From the IMG/VR virus record IMGVR_UViG_3300032087_003940, positions 1 to 50,042 of that record: DNA of 50,042 bases; one strand, written 5' to 3'. The notes beneath the pieces are model-generated. The model did no database searches. It was not told the origin of the DNA and worked only from the letters and a program-made list of their open reading frames with translations. Positions 1 through 8,344 of this stretch are shown here, piece after piece. Positions within the stretch are counted from its first letter, which is position 1. Every line of letters begins with the position of its first letter. The position numbers and the translations under genes were made by a program. The stretch comes from a virus.

Positions 1-116
1 CTGACAGGTATAATCAAAGCATACAAGCTTTTGGTCTACAGCAAATGGGTAGACGAAGAAGAGGAGAATACGACAGTGGAGTTCCTCGAATAAAAATACC
101 TTCACCGTCACCATAA
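1..116 (+). CDS. C-terminal end of a truncated virion/tail gene
   Basis: The window opens inside a gene. Reading from base 3 gives 37 open codons ending at TAA 114-116, with an Arg-rich stretch (QMGRRRRGEYDSGVPR) and a Pro/Ser tail (PSPSP). Tails of this kind are familiar from marine phage tail proteins (from memory). A second frame from base 1 is also open to TAA at 91-93 but gives a featureless acidic end, so frame 3 is preferred. The next gene starts 15 bases later behind an AAGGAG ribosome site, which fits a shared transcript. The function is unknown because the N-terminus lies outside the window. Confidence 0.5.
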   Translation, partial: DRYNQSIQAFGLQQMGRRRRGEYDSGVPRIKIPSPSP

Positions 117-131
117 ATTTAAGGAGAAAAC

Positions 132-572
132 ATGGCTATAACAACTAATGCTATCTGTAATACTTTTAAAAAAGAATTATTAGAAGCAACACACAATTTT
201 AGTAACCCAGGTGGTAACACATTCAAGTTATCAATGTATACTAACTCGGCTACTTTAGGAAAATCGACAACATCATTTACAACTGGAAACGAAGTATCTT
301 CACCATCAGGTGGTTACTCTTCTGGTGGTAAAGCACTTGTAAACACAGGAACATCTTTAGCTACGAACACAGCTATTACAGATTTTTCTGACTTATCTTT
401 TACTGGTGTAACAATCACAGCAAGAGGTGCTTTGATTTACAACGATACTGCAACTGGAGATCCAGCTGTAGCAGTATTAGATTTTGGCGGTGATAAAACT
501 GCAACTGCAGGAACTTTCACTATTCAGTTCCCAGCATTTACAACGAGTGCAGCAATATTAAGAATCGCATAA
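132..572 (+). CDS. Small virion structural protein, probably tail
   Basis: The protein has 146 residues, is rich in Thr, Ser, Gly and Ala, and has almost no Lys/Arg after the first 40 residues. It looks like an all-beta secreted or virion protein. There is no signal peptide or membrane segment. AAGGAG sits about 6 bases before the ATG. It lies in a run of tail and fibre genes, so a minor tail or fibre-accessory role is inferred from position and composition. I do not recognise a named domain. Confidence 0.65.
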   Translation: MAITTNAICNTFKKELLEATHNFSNPGGNTFKLSMYTNSATLGKSTTSFTTGNEVSSPSGGYSSGGKALVNTGTSLATNTAITDFSDLSFTGVTITARGALIYNDTATGDPAVAVLDFGGDKTATAGTFTIQFPAFTTSAAILRIA

Positions 573-591
573 CTTAAAGGAGGAGCCTGCT

Positions 592-654
592 ATGGCGAAC
601 ATTACTAATTTGTTTTCTGTAGCGGGACTTCCGTTAGGAGTTCTTCGTGGCTAA
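592..654 (+). CDS. 20-residue leader peptide before the WG-repeat gene
   Basis: ATG at 592 is preceded by a very strong ribosome site (AAAGGAGGAG at about 577-586) and opens a 20-codon frame ending in TAA at 652-654. The peptide is hydrophobic with Pro and Gly. It overlaps the GTG start of the next gene (647) by 8 bases in another frame, and both products begin Met-Ala-Asn. It may be a translational-coupling leader, or the remnant of a larger gene. The strong ribosome site and the overlap are seen directly; the role is inferred. Confidence 0.45.
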   Translation: MANITNLFSVAGLPLGVLRG

Positions 655-1537
655 TACATGGGGAGCACAAAACTGGGGCACAGGTACTTGGAGTGATCAA
701 GACTCTACAGCTGTTGAACTTTCAGGTATCTCACTTTCATCATCAATTGGAACATTAGAATTTGCAGGTTCTGTAAATGGATGGGGTAGAGCTGAGTGGG
801 GTTCTGGTGCTTGGGGTATTACTGGATCTGTTTTAGCTACAAGTCAATCGCTATCTGCAACTTTAGGTACAATTACAGTTGATGCTAAAGTAGAACAAGG
901 ATGGGGCCGAGGAGGCTGGGGTAACAGAGCTTGGGGTGAAACATTCTCAGTTCAATTAACTGGTCAACAAGCAACAGTTACAGTAGGTACAGCGATTGGA
1001 AAAGCTGATGTTGATGTATCAATTACAGGTTTAGATTTATTAACGATTACTCAAGGTTTAAATTCAATACAAATTGATAATGATGTATTTGTATTTGCGT
1101 CTGAAAATCAAATAGATACAGCGATAGGAACGGTTCCATCAGTTACAGGGACAGCTTTAGTTGAACCAACTGGTCAATCATTAAGTACATCACTTGGTAC
1201 GTTTTTAGTTGAGCCTAAAATACCTGTAGATGTTACAGGAGTATCAGCTTCATTATCCCTAGGTAGTATTACATTAATTCAGTCAACTAATGAGTCCGTA
1301 ACAACAGCTGGATTATTAACAGGTTCGGTAGGTTCTATTATACCAGTTTCTATTTATGATGTTACAGGAGAATCTATAGCTAGCTCCATAGGCTCAGTAA
1401 CAGCAATTGGAGAAGCAAATACTAACGTTACTGGTATAGGGTTGACGGCAAATATCGGTTCGGTTAATATTACGGCATGGAGTGAAATTAATCCTGGAGT
1501 AAATAATACATGGACCCCAGTTGATAGGGCTGCATAA
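647..1537 (+). CDS. WG-repeat virion protein, tail/fibre-like
   Basis: The protein has 296 residues and starts at GTG 647, with TAGGAG 6 bases upstream inside the leader peptide gene. It has three Trp/Gly-rich modules: NTWGAQNWGTGTW near residue 3, then GWGRAEWGSGAWG near 46 and GWGRGGWGNRAWG near 85. The rest is built from imperfect beta-type repeats of the form TGxSLSTSLGTxxV. There is no enzyme motif. The composition and its place between other tail genes point to a repetitive structural protein, perhaps a fibre or an adhesion protein. No exact family is recognised. Confidence 0.6.
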   Translation: MANTWGAQNWGTGTWSDQDSTAVELSGISLSSSIGTLEFAGSVNGWGRAEWGSGAWGITGSVLATSQSLSATLGTITVDAKVEQGWGRGGWGNRAWGETFSVQLTGQQATVTVGTAIGKADVDVSITGLDLLTITQGLNSIQIDNDVFVFASENQIDTAIGTVPSVTGTALVEPTGQSLSTSLGTFLVEPKIPVDVTGVSASLSLGSITLIQSTNESVTTAGLLTGSVGSIIPVSIYDVTGESIASSIGSVTAIGEANTNVTGIGLTANIGSVNITAWSEINPGVNNTWTPVDRAA

Positions 1538-1558
1538 TTTTGTTAAAATAGGAGACAT

Positions 1559-2965
1559 ATGGCATCAAGTTATTCAACAGATTTAAAACTAGAATTAATG
1601 GTAACTGGCGAAAACGCTGGTACATGGGGTGATAAAACTAATACAAATTTAAACTTAGTTCAACAAGCTATCGCAGGTGTAGAATCAATTACACTTACTG
1701 ATGGTGGAACAAAAGCATTAGCAATGTCTGATGCTGCATTATCAGATGCAAGAAACATGGTTTTAAAACTTGCAACAATTACTTTATCTGGTGCAAGTAA
1801 CTTAACGATACCTGATGGTATTGAAAAATTTTATATTCTTGATGCAACAGCAGTAACTAATCCTACAAACTTAACTTTTAAAACAGCATCAGGAACAGGA
1901 TTTACTTTAGATGCTGCAAAAATTTACGCAGCATATTCTAATGGTACAAATATTATTGAAGTATCTTTAGATTCTTTAGGTGGTACTATTGGAACTGCTC
2001 AAGTTGCAGACAACACAATTACAGCAGCTAAAATTTCAAACAACGCAGTTACAACTGACAAAATTTTACAATCAAATGTTACGACAGCAAAACTTGCTCA
2101 AAACTCTGTAACAGCAAATCAAATTACACAATCAACAATTACACAAGCTAAATTAGCTGCAAACTCTGTTGGACCGAATCAACTACAATCAACAGCAGTA
2201 ACAGCTGGTTCATACACTTTAGCTTCTATCACAGTAGATGAGGATGGAAGATTAACCGCAGCATCAACTGGAACTGCAGGCGGTGGTAATATGTACAAAA
2301 CCACTAGAATTGATGCAACAAATTTAGCTACTGCGCCACTACTAATTGATGCAACAAACGGAGGTTCTGGTAATTTTACAGCAAACCCGGCTACTTCAAA
2401 AATTCATGTTTATATAAGAGGAAGTGGTGGAGCAAATGGTCCAATACAATCTCCCCCTTGGCCAAGCAACACTTATGGAGGACATGCTGGATTTGCTATG
2501 TATAAAATTCCAGTAACTCAACCGTACACTGTTCCATGGAGTGTTGGTGCACGGGCTACGAGAAACGACCCTACTCAACCTGGTACTGATGGTAATCCAT
2601 CAGTTTGGGATACCAACATAGTAGTAAATGGTGGACAAGCAGGCGGAAATCCAAATCCTATACCAGCACAACCAAATAACAGACAAGGTGAACCAGGTAA
2701 TGTTGGTGGTAATGTTACGGCAACTTTAGACTTTTCAGCTTTAGCAAGAGCAAATACTCCTGCACCAACACCTGCAGCTCAAGCAAATCCAGTGTTCAAT
2801 TCTAGTCTGGGTGGTTTTTTTGTTGATAATCCAATGGCAGATGAAGCAAATTTATATGGTCCAACAAATGCTCCAGTTGTAAATAGAGAAATAGGTTCAG
2901 GTCCAAGAGGCAGTCAACCGTTTGGAAATGTAGGTGGAATTCACATATTTGAGGACATAGGTTAA
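1559..2965 (+). CDS. Tail fibre-like protein
   Basis: The protein has 468 residues. The N-terminus (YSTDLKLELMVTGENAGTWG) is of a kind common in marine phage fibres. Residues about 150-220 hold short repeats of the type NxVTTxKIxxxxVTxAKLAxNS, typical of trimeric shaft segments. The C-terminal third is Gly/Pro/Asn-rich and likely to be the host-contact tip. AGGAGAC precedes the ATG. Its stop codon overlaps the next gene's start (TAATG at 2963-2967). The host-recognition role is inferred from the architecture. Confidence 0.75.
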   Translation: MASSYSTDLKLELMVTGENAGTWGDKTNTNLNLVQQAIAGVESITLTDGGTKALAMSDAALSDARNMVLKLATITLSGASNLTIPDGIEKFYILDATAVTNPTNLTFKTASGTGFTLDAAKIYAAYSNGTNIIEVSLDSLGGTIGTAQVADNTITAAKISNNAVTTDKILQSNVTTAKLAQNSVTANQITQSTITQAKLAANSVGPNQLQSTAVTAGSYTLASITVDEDGRLTAASTGTAGGGNMYKTTRIDATNLATAPLLIDATNGGSGNFTANPATSKIHVYIRGSGGANGPIQSPPWPSNTYGGHAGFAMYKIPVTQPYTVPWSVGARATRNDPTQPGTDGNPSVWDTNIVVNGGQAGGNPNPIPAQPNNRQGEPGNVGGNVTATLDFSALARANTPAPTPAAQANPVFNSSLGGFFVDNPMADEANLYGPTNAPVVNREIGSGPRGSQPFGNVGGIHIFEDIG

Positions 2966-3396
2966 TGGCAAAGCTTTGGTTTAACGAAAATAAAAATACT
3001 GATCGTTTTGTTGTGGCTACAAAGACAACAACAGATGAAAGTTACGTTAATGGAAAGAATTCTTTATATTCGGTTGATATTTCTGATGCTGAATTTGATA
3101 GTTTATCTAATGGTTCAAAAACTTTTACATGTGTAGATGGCACAGTAACTTGGTCAGACTTTACTCCTAGTTCAGATACAATGGATAGAGAAAATTATGA
3201 AAGATCTTTAAATGTTTTTAAAGAACAAGTAGATGGCAAAATTACTTTTAAGACAGCACATTCTAAAATTACTGAATTTACTGCATTAAAAACATATCTT
3301 GATGCAATCGATTTAGACTCTAAAACCTATCCTGTGACAAATCTTGTAAAAGAATTAATTGATAATAATAAATTTGTTGATTTAAGAACTTTTTAG
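2965..3396 (+). CDS. Conserved-looking hypothetical protein after the fibre gene
   Basis: The protein has 143 residues, is soluble and mixed in charge, and has no clear catalytic motif. It starts at the ATG overlapping the fibre stop codon, so translation is coupled to the fibre. A Trp/Phe-containing N-terminal half is followed by a helical C-terminal half (about residues 70-140). A fibre chaperone or attachment protein is possible because such genes often follow fibres, but only the position supports this. Confidence 0.6.
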   Translation: MAKLWFNENKNTDRFVVATKTTTDESYVNGKNSLYSVDISDAEFDSLSNGSKTFTCVDGTVTWSDFTPSSDTMDRENYERSLNVFKEQVDGKITFKTAHSKITEFTALKTYLDAIDLDSKTYPVTNLVKELIDNNKFVDLRTF

Positions 3397-3412
3397 TTGT
3401 ATTCAAATCTGA

Positions 3413-4171
3413 ATGTTTTTCAGAAAAAAAATTAAATTTCATTTTCCGAAAGGAACTAAAGAATCTTTTAAAGATATATTTCCATCACCAACGACAACTA
3501 ATATTCCTGATTGGTTTAAAAAATTAGAACATAAAATAGGTAAGTTAACAATTAAAGGGTGTATGCCTTTTTTAGATTCTTTAACAGCAGGCTATATACT
3601 TAAATTTCCACAGGATTTTGAAGTTGCGCATAATGTAAAAAAAACTGAAGATGGTCAACTAGATAGTTTTTTTAACACGTCTCTAAAAAGTTCAACAACA
3701 AAAGGATTAGGTTTAAATATAAATACTGAAATACCTGATGTTCATGCAATACAACAACTTGGCGAATGTCCTTTTGTAAAAACAAATAAAAATTTGCCAT
3801 TTTATAAAATTTTACTGCCTTTCACTATTCAAACACCACCAGGATATTCAACTTTGTTTACACCTATTCTTAATAATCAAGATGATAGATTTTTTCCAAT
3901 AGCTGCTATAGTAGATACAGATAAATATAAATCTTATATAAATATTCCTATAGTTATTAATGGAGACAAATATAAAACCTTAAATACTTTATTTGAAAAG
4001 GGTACTCCCTTATGTCAAATTATTCCCTTCAAAAGAGATAATTGGCAAAGTGAAATACTTGAAAATAAAGAAGATGGTTGGTATAAGCTTATGTTGGCAA
4101 AATTAAAAGTCCATACAAAAATGATTAACAATTATAAAAAATATATTTGGGTAAAGAAAAGATGGAAATAA
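3413..4171 (+). CDS. DUF6065-like protein
   Basis: The protein has 252 residues. It carries a combination that I associate with the DUF6065 family: IPDWFKKL near 36, a GCMPFLDSLTAGY block near 54, PFTIQTPPGYSTLF near 142, VDTDKY near 172, and KGTPLCQIIPFKR near 211. The biochemical role of this family is unknown. The gene sits directly before two oxygenase-like genes and overlaps the first by 10 bases, suggesting a joint role in modifying a protein or glycan. No ribosome site is visible before the ATG. Confidence 0.65.
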   Translation: MFFRKKIKFHFPKGTKESFKDIFPSPTTTNIPDWFKKLEHKIGKLTIKGCMPFLDSLTAGYILKFPQDFEVAHNVKKTEDGQLDSFFNTSLKSSTTKGLGLNINTEIPDVHAIQQLGECPFVKTNKNLPFYKILLPFTIQTPPGYSTLFTPILNNQDDRFFPIAAIVDTDKYKSYINIPIVINGDKYKTLNTLFEKGTPLCQIIPFKRDNWQSEILENKEDGWYKLMLAKLKVHTKMINNYKKYIWVKKRWK

Positions 4172-4743
4172 AAGATTTTATAAAGATAGAAGACAAAACT
4201 TTACCTCCTGAAGTTTTAGCAAGTTGTATAAAGTATTTAAATAAAGTCCAGTTTCATGCAGCAGGTGTTGTTGGTACTTTTGAAAACCCTAGTGTTGTAG
4301 ATAAAAAAACAAGAGATGTTGATACATGGTGTTTTGGTAATGTTAAAACAATGTCTGATATTCATTGGACATCTTTGTTTATAGCCATGATTAAAAAAAT
4401 CGCTTTGAAATATGACAAAGATTTAAATTTAAGAAATGGTGCATGTGTTCAAAAAATATTAAATGTTGATGCTCTAAGATATAAAGTTGGAGGACACTAT
4501 ATTCCTCATGTAGATCATGGAGCACTCACTCCTAGGACATTAAGTGTAATTTATTTTTTAAACAATGATTATGAAGGTGGTAAATTAAATTTTGTTGATC
4601 CTCAAGATCACAAAAAAATAGTTCATACAGTTGATCCTGAACCAGGAAGATTAATTATGTGGCCATCAAATTTTATTTACCCTCACGGTGTAACACCAGT
4701 AACAAAAGGAGAAAGGTTTGTAATTGTATCATGGTTGCTTTAA
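4162..4743 (+). CDS. 2-oxoglutarate/Fe(II) dioxygenase, prolyl-hydroxylase type
   Basis: The protein has 193 residues from ATG 4162; a TTG 15 bases upstream is a weaker start. The double-stranded beta-helix signature is complete. It has HVD with His116 and Asp118 as iron ligands, then a beta strand and EGGKLNF. The distal ligand is His175 in YPHGV, and Arg185 in GERFVIVSW would bind 2-oxoglutarate. Family members hydroxylate protein side chains or other substrates using O2 and 2-oxoglutarate. The substrate here is unknown. The gene overlaps its neighbours on both sides, so it belongs to one translation unit. Confidence 0.85.
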   Translation: MEIKDFIKIEDKTLPPEVLASCIKYLNKVQFHAAGVVGTFENPSVVDKKTRDVDTWCFGNVKTMSDIHWTSLFIAMIKKIALKYDKDLNLRNGACVQKILNVDALRYKVGGHYIPHVDHGALTPRTLSVIYFLNNDYEGGKLNFVDPQDHKKIVHTVDPEPGRLIMWPSNFIYPHGVTPVTKGERFVIVSWLL

Positions 4744-5279
4744 CTAAATTAACTTATAAGAGAATAAATAATTTACTTACTAAAGAAGAAATAGCTTTAT
4801 TAAGTGACTATTGTAAATCAAAACATATGGATAATAATTCGAGTTTTGATTTTCAACAAAATAATAATGGTGATACTTTTTTCTACAAAGATTTTGTTAT
4901 GCAAGCTTTATTGAAAAGTAAAAAAGAAATATTTGAAAAGGCTACAGATTTAAAACTTTTAGAGGCATATACTTTTTGGAGATGTTATACTTATAATGCT
5001 ATTTTAAAAAGACACAGAGATAGACCTTCTTGTGAAATAAGCGCAACGATATGTATTGATTCAGACGGAACAAAATGGCCAATATATATGGGTGGGACAC
5101 CAATGGAATTAAATCCTGGTGATGCTGTAATTTATAATGGTTGTCATATTGAACACTGGAGAGAAGCTTTTACGGGTGATTATCAAATGCAAGTTTTTTT
5201 ACACTACGTTGATGCTAACGGACCATATAAAGAATTTGCTAACGATAATGAAGAAGCAAGAAAGAAATACGGTATATAA
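4731..5279 (+). CDS. Second 2OG/Fe(II) oxygenase-like protein
   Basis: The protein has 182 residues from ATG 4731. An in-frame ATG at 4659 exists but lies deep inside the previous gene. The fold is suggested by HRDRP (His95, Asp97), a jelly-roll-like middle, NPGDAVIYNG, and EHWREAF with His142 as the probable distal ligand. The usual C-terminal Arg is less obvious than in the preceding protein. It is a different subfamily from its neighbour. Two adjacent oxygenases suggest two sites or two steps on related substrates. Confidence 0.7.
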   Translation: MVALTKLTYKRINNLLTKEEIALLSDYCKSKHMDNNSSFDFQQNNNGDTFFYKDFVMQALLKSKKEIFEKATDLKLLEAYTFWRCYTYNAILKRHRDRPSCEISATICIDSDGTKWPIYMGGTPMELNPGDAVIYNGCHIEHWREAFTGDYQMQVFLHYVDANGPYKEFANDNEEARKKYGI

Positions 5280-5482
5280 TGCACATAAAACAATATGATG
5301 ATGGTACAGGTGAAATTTGTTTTTCTTGGAAAGAAATTTGGACATTAATTAAAAAGAAAAAACTTGTCTTTGATGCTGAGCACATGAAATCTCTTGCTAC
5401 TATGTTTGTTCACATTGGTATAACAATGTCTGAAAAATTACCTGAAGAAAAGCAAGATATTAGAGATAAAATAGAAGCTTAA
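5279..5482 (+). CDS. Small hypothetical protein
   Basis: The protein has 67 residues, with Lys-rich (KKKK near 27-30) and Glu-rich helical segments and no membrane segment. The ATG overlaps the TAA of the oxygenase gene (TAATG), so it is translationally coupled. No family is recognised. It is the last gene before a likely promoter at 5491-5519. Confidence 0.55.
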   Translation: MHIKQYDDGTGEICFSWKEIWTLIKKKKLVFDAEHMKSLATMFVHIGITMSEKLPEEKQDIRDKIEA

Positions 5483-5490
5483 TACCTACA

Positions 5491-5519
5491 TTTAAAGATA
5501 TTATTTGTTGTGTTATAAT
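5491..5519 (+). promoter_or_regulatory. Sigma70-like promoter with extended -10, possibly leaderless
   Basis: TTTAAA at 5491-5496, a 17-base spacer and TATAAT at 5514-5519, which is preceded by TG to form an extended -10. Transcription would begin at about 5526, next to the ATG at 5525, and no ribosome site precedes that ATG. Confidence 0.55.
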
Positions 5520-5524
5520 TCAGC

Positions 5525-7702
5525 ATGCCATTAGCAAAGATAAATATAGCACCAGGATTTGATAAGCAATCTACTCCAGCAGACGCTGAAGGACGTTGGG
5601 TAGATGGTGATAATGTAAGATTTAGATATGGAGAACCTGAAAAAATTGGTGGATGGTCAGCTTTAGTTAATAAACAAATAGTTGGAGCTGCGAGAGCTCA
5701 ACATGTTTGGGCTAATACCGATGGTAAAAAATATGCTGCTATTGGCACAGACAAAGTTTTAGTTATTTATTTTGATGGTGCCTTTTACGATATAACACCT
5801 TTAGATACAGACAATTATTCAACAGGCGCAGACATAACAACAACCAACGGATCAACTACAGTAACAATTACTACTACTGGAGTACACAATCTTGCTGTAG
5901 GAGATATTATAACCTTTGCAAACGCTGGATCTTTTGGTGGTGATACTAATTACACAGCAGCAGATTTTGATGACAAACTTTTTGAAGTACAGACTGTTCC
6001 TACAACAACCACTTTTACGATTACAATGCCTACAGCTGAAACAGGATCAGGAGAAACTAATGATGGTACTTTAGATGTTAGACCCTATGTTCCTGTTGGC
6101 CCTTTAAATCAAACAGCTGGCTATGGCTGGGGAACATATTTTTTTGGTGGAAGACCAGTAGCTGAAACGACAACTACAATGAATAATGCTGGTAACATGT
6201 TAGTTGGAGATACCTCAGTTATTTTAACAGACTCTTCTGTTTTTCCCGCATCAGGTAAAATAAGAATTGGATCTGAAGATATGGAATACACAACCAACAC
6301 CACTGGCACAAACACAATTAGCGGAATTACAAGAGGAATAAATGGGACCTCTGCAGCTGAACACACTGATGGATCTACTGTCACTGACATTACAGAATAT
6401 ACTGGTTGGGGTGATGCTTCTTCAACTAGCTCAGTAATAATTGATCCAGGTAATTGGTCATTAGATAATTTTGGTAATATTTTAATTGCTACAGTTCACA
6501 ATGGTAAAACTTTTACTTGGGATGCAGGTGCTGCCAATCCTTTACAAACGAGAGCTGCTATTGGATCGGGAATGCCTACAAAATCTGTAATGACAATAGT
6601 TTCAGATAGAGATAGACATTTATTTCATTTAGGTACAGAAACAACAATTGGTTCTTCATCTACACAAGATAAAATGTTCATTAGATTTTCAGATCAAGAG
6701 AGCACAAGTGTGTACGAACCAACATCAACGAATACTGCAGGAACATTTAGATTAGATGATGGAACTCGAATTATGGGAGCATTTAAAGGTAAAGATTATA
6801 TTTTAGTTTTAACAGACACAGCTGCATATGAAATGCAGTTCGTGGGACCACCTTTTACATTTTCAATAAGAAAAGTTGGATCTAACAATGGTTTGCTTGG
6901 ACAACATGCTGGTATTTTTGCAAATGGAGCAGTTTTTTGGATGGGTAAAACAGGAGGGTTTTATGTTTACGACGGTACAGTTAAATCGATTCCTTGTTTA
7001 GTCGAAGATTTTGTATTTACAACAGATGGAAATAATCCAGGAATAAATTATAATTCAGGTCAAATAGTTTATGGCGGAATAAATGAATTATATTCTGAAA
7101 TAAATTGGTTTTATCCAACAGCTAATTCAGATCAAATAAATAGAGTAGTAACATATAATTATGACGAAAATGTTTGGACAACAGGAACATTAGATAGAAC
7201 TACATGGGTTGGATCGACAGTTTATGAACAACCTTACGCAACTGATTTTAATGCATCTAACACTCCTACATTTCCTGTGGTTAGTGGTGTATCAAATGGA
7301 GCAACAATTTATTATGAGCATGAATCAGGAGTTAATCAATCAAATGGTGATGGAACTGAAACAGCCATAACTTCATTTATAAAATCAGGAGAGTTTGATT
7401 TAAATGGAAGACAAGGCGTTCCTGGAGACGGTGAATTTTTAATGAGTATAAAAAGATTTTTACCTGATTTTAAACGTATTAGTGGTAACGCAAAAGTAAC
7501 TATATTTTTAAATCAATTTCCACAAGGAACTACGGCTTCATCAAGTCCATTAGGTCCTTTTACTCTCAATTCAACTACATCAAAAGTAGATACTAGAGCA
7601 AGAGCTAGATTGGTGGCTGTTCAAGTTGAAAACGAAGGATTAAATCAAAGTTGGAGATACGGTTCTTTTAGATTTGATATAAGACCTGATGGAAGAAGAT
7701 AA
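5525..7702 (+). CDS. Tail/packaged-DNA stabilization protein, P22 gp10-like
   Basis: The protein has 725 residues. The N-terminus GFDKQSTPADAEGRWVDGDN followed by VRFRYGEPEKIGGW is the hallmark of the phage stabilization family related to P22 gp10, a tail-hub protein that plugs the portal after packaging. Beyond about residue 100 it is a long, Thr/Gly-rich beta protein. It begins a new unit behind the promoter at 5491-5519 and ends in a TAATG overlap with the next gene. Together with the P22-like portal it supports short-tailed morphology. The exact family assignment is from memory of the motif. Confidence 0.75.
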   Translation: MPLAKINIAPGFDKQSTPADAEGRWVDGDNVRFRYGEPEKIGGWSALVNKQIVGAARAQHVWANTDGKKYAAIGTDKVLVIYFDGAFYDITPLDTDNYSTGADITTTNGSTTVTITTTGVHNLAVGDIITFANAGSFGGDTNYTAADFDDKLFEVQTVPTTTTFTITMPTAETGSGETNDGTLDVRPYVPVGPLNQTAGYGWGTYFFGGRPVAETTTTMNNAGNMLVGDTSVILTDSSVFPASGKIRIGSEDMEYTTNTTGTNTISGITRGINGTSAAEHTDGSTVTDITEYTGWGDASSTSSVIIDPGNWSLDNFGNILIATVHNGKTFTWDAGAANPLQTRAAIGSGMPTKSVMTIVSDRDRHLFHLGTETTIGSSSTQDKMFIRFSDQESTSVYEPTSTNTAGTFRLDDGTRIMGAFKGKDYILVLTDTAAYEMQFVGPPFTFSIRKVGSNNGLLGQHAGIFANGAVFWMGKTGGFYVYDGTVKSIPCLVEDFVFTTDGNNPGINYNSGQIVYGGINELYSEINWFYPTANSDQINRVVTYNYDENVWTTGTLDRTTWVGSTVYEQPYATDFNASNTPTFPVVSGVSNGATIYYEHESGVNQSNGDGTETAITSFIKSGEFDLNGRQGVPGDGEFLMSIKRFLPDFKRISGNAKVTIFLNQFPQGTTASSSPLGPFTLNSTTSKVDTRARARLVAVQVENEGLNQSWRYGSFRFDIRPDGRR

Positions 7703-7866
7703 TGGCAAAAATAACTATACAAATACCTGAACCAAAACCTGAGTATTCTCAGGAAGATCAAAGACAAATACTTCAAGCCTTTAGAACTCTTCAGTCTCAG
7801 TTGAACTTCTCATACGAGAATGATATAAAAAACAAACAAGATGCATTTACTTATTTTTTATCATGA
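7702..7866 (+). CDS. 54-residue hypothetical protein
   Basis: A short frame opens at the ATG overlapping the stop of the stabilization gene and ends in TGA at 7864-7866, which overlaps the next ATG. The product is Gln- and Glu-rich and helical, with Pro residues near the N-terminus. The two-sided coupling in a tight tail operon is the best evidence that it is real. The function is unknown. Confidence 0.6.
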   Translation: MAKITIQIPEPKPEYSQEDQRQILQAFRTLQSQLNFSYENDIKNKQDAFTYFLS

Positions 7867-8198
7867 CAATACAATATAAAAGTACAACCTATAATCTTAC
7901 AACAACCAACTTAACAACTGTGTTGACTATATCAACTTCATCTTCAGCAATATGTAAAATGGTTCAAGGATCTCATGCAACTGCAAGTAATGTTGATGTT
8001 GATCTTTATTTAAAAAAATCAGGAGGATCAGATGTTGAGATAGGTCATGTGACTTTAAATAAGTCATCTGAAAACCTTATAAAAGATACTTTAAATTTAG
8101 AAGGTGGCGACATATTAAAAATTCAAGCAGGTACAGCTAATGAAATTACAGGTGTTGTAAGCTACGCACAAATAGATAGATCTCAAGAAAATGGCTAA
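7863..8198 (+). CDS. Small beta-rich virion protein
   Basis: The protein has 111 residues with a Thr/Ser-rich N-terminal half and VDVDLYLKKSGG near 48-59, resembling small head or tail decoration folds. It has no signal or membrane segment. It starts in an ATGA overlap with the previous gene and overlaps the next by 8 bases. A minor structural role is inferred from context. Confidence 0.6.
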   Translation: MTIQYKSTTYNLTTTNLTTVLTISTSSSAICKMVQGSHATASNVDVDLYLKKSGGSDVEIGHVTLNKSSENLIKDTLNLEGGDILKIQAGTANEITGVVSYAQIDRSQENG

Positions 8199-8325
8199 AA
8201 AGAAAGCACTCTTTGGAGTTAGCAATTACCATAAAAGAACACCTAAAAAACGTCCTGGAAGAATAAGAAAGAAGCACGGACCACGTGCCTGCAAAAGAAA
8301 AAAAAGTCGTGGACAAGGAAGATAA
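8191..8325 (+). CDS. 44-residue very basic protein
   Basis: Nearly half the residues are Lys or Arg. The frame starts at ATG 8191 inside the preceding gene and ends at 8325. The pattern ALFGVSNYHKR near the start with GRIRKKHGPRACKRKK later matches a small, highly basic protein type that I have seen repeatedly after tail genes of marine phages. The charge suggests nucleic-acid binding or a ride in the virion. It closes the tail operon. Confidence 0.65.
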   Translation: MAKKKALFGVSNYHKRTPKKRPGRIRKKHGPRACKRKKSRGQGR

Positions 8326-8344
8326 TTTTTAATAAAACGTTTAC

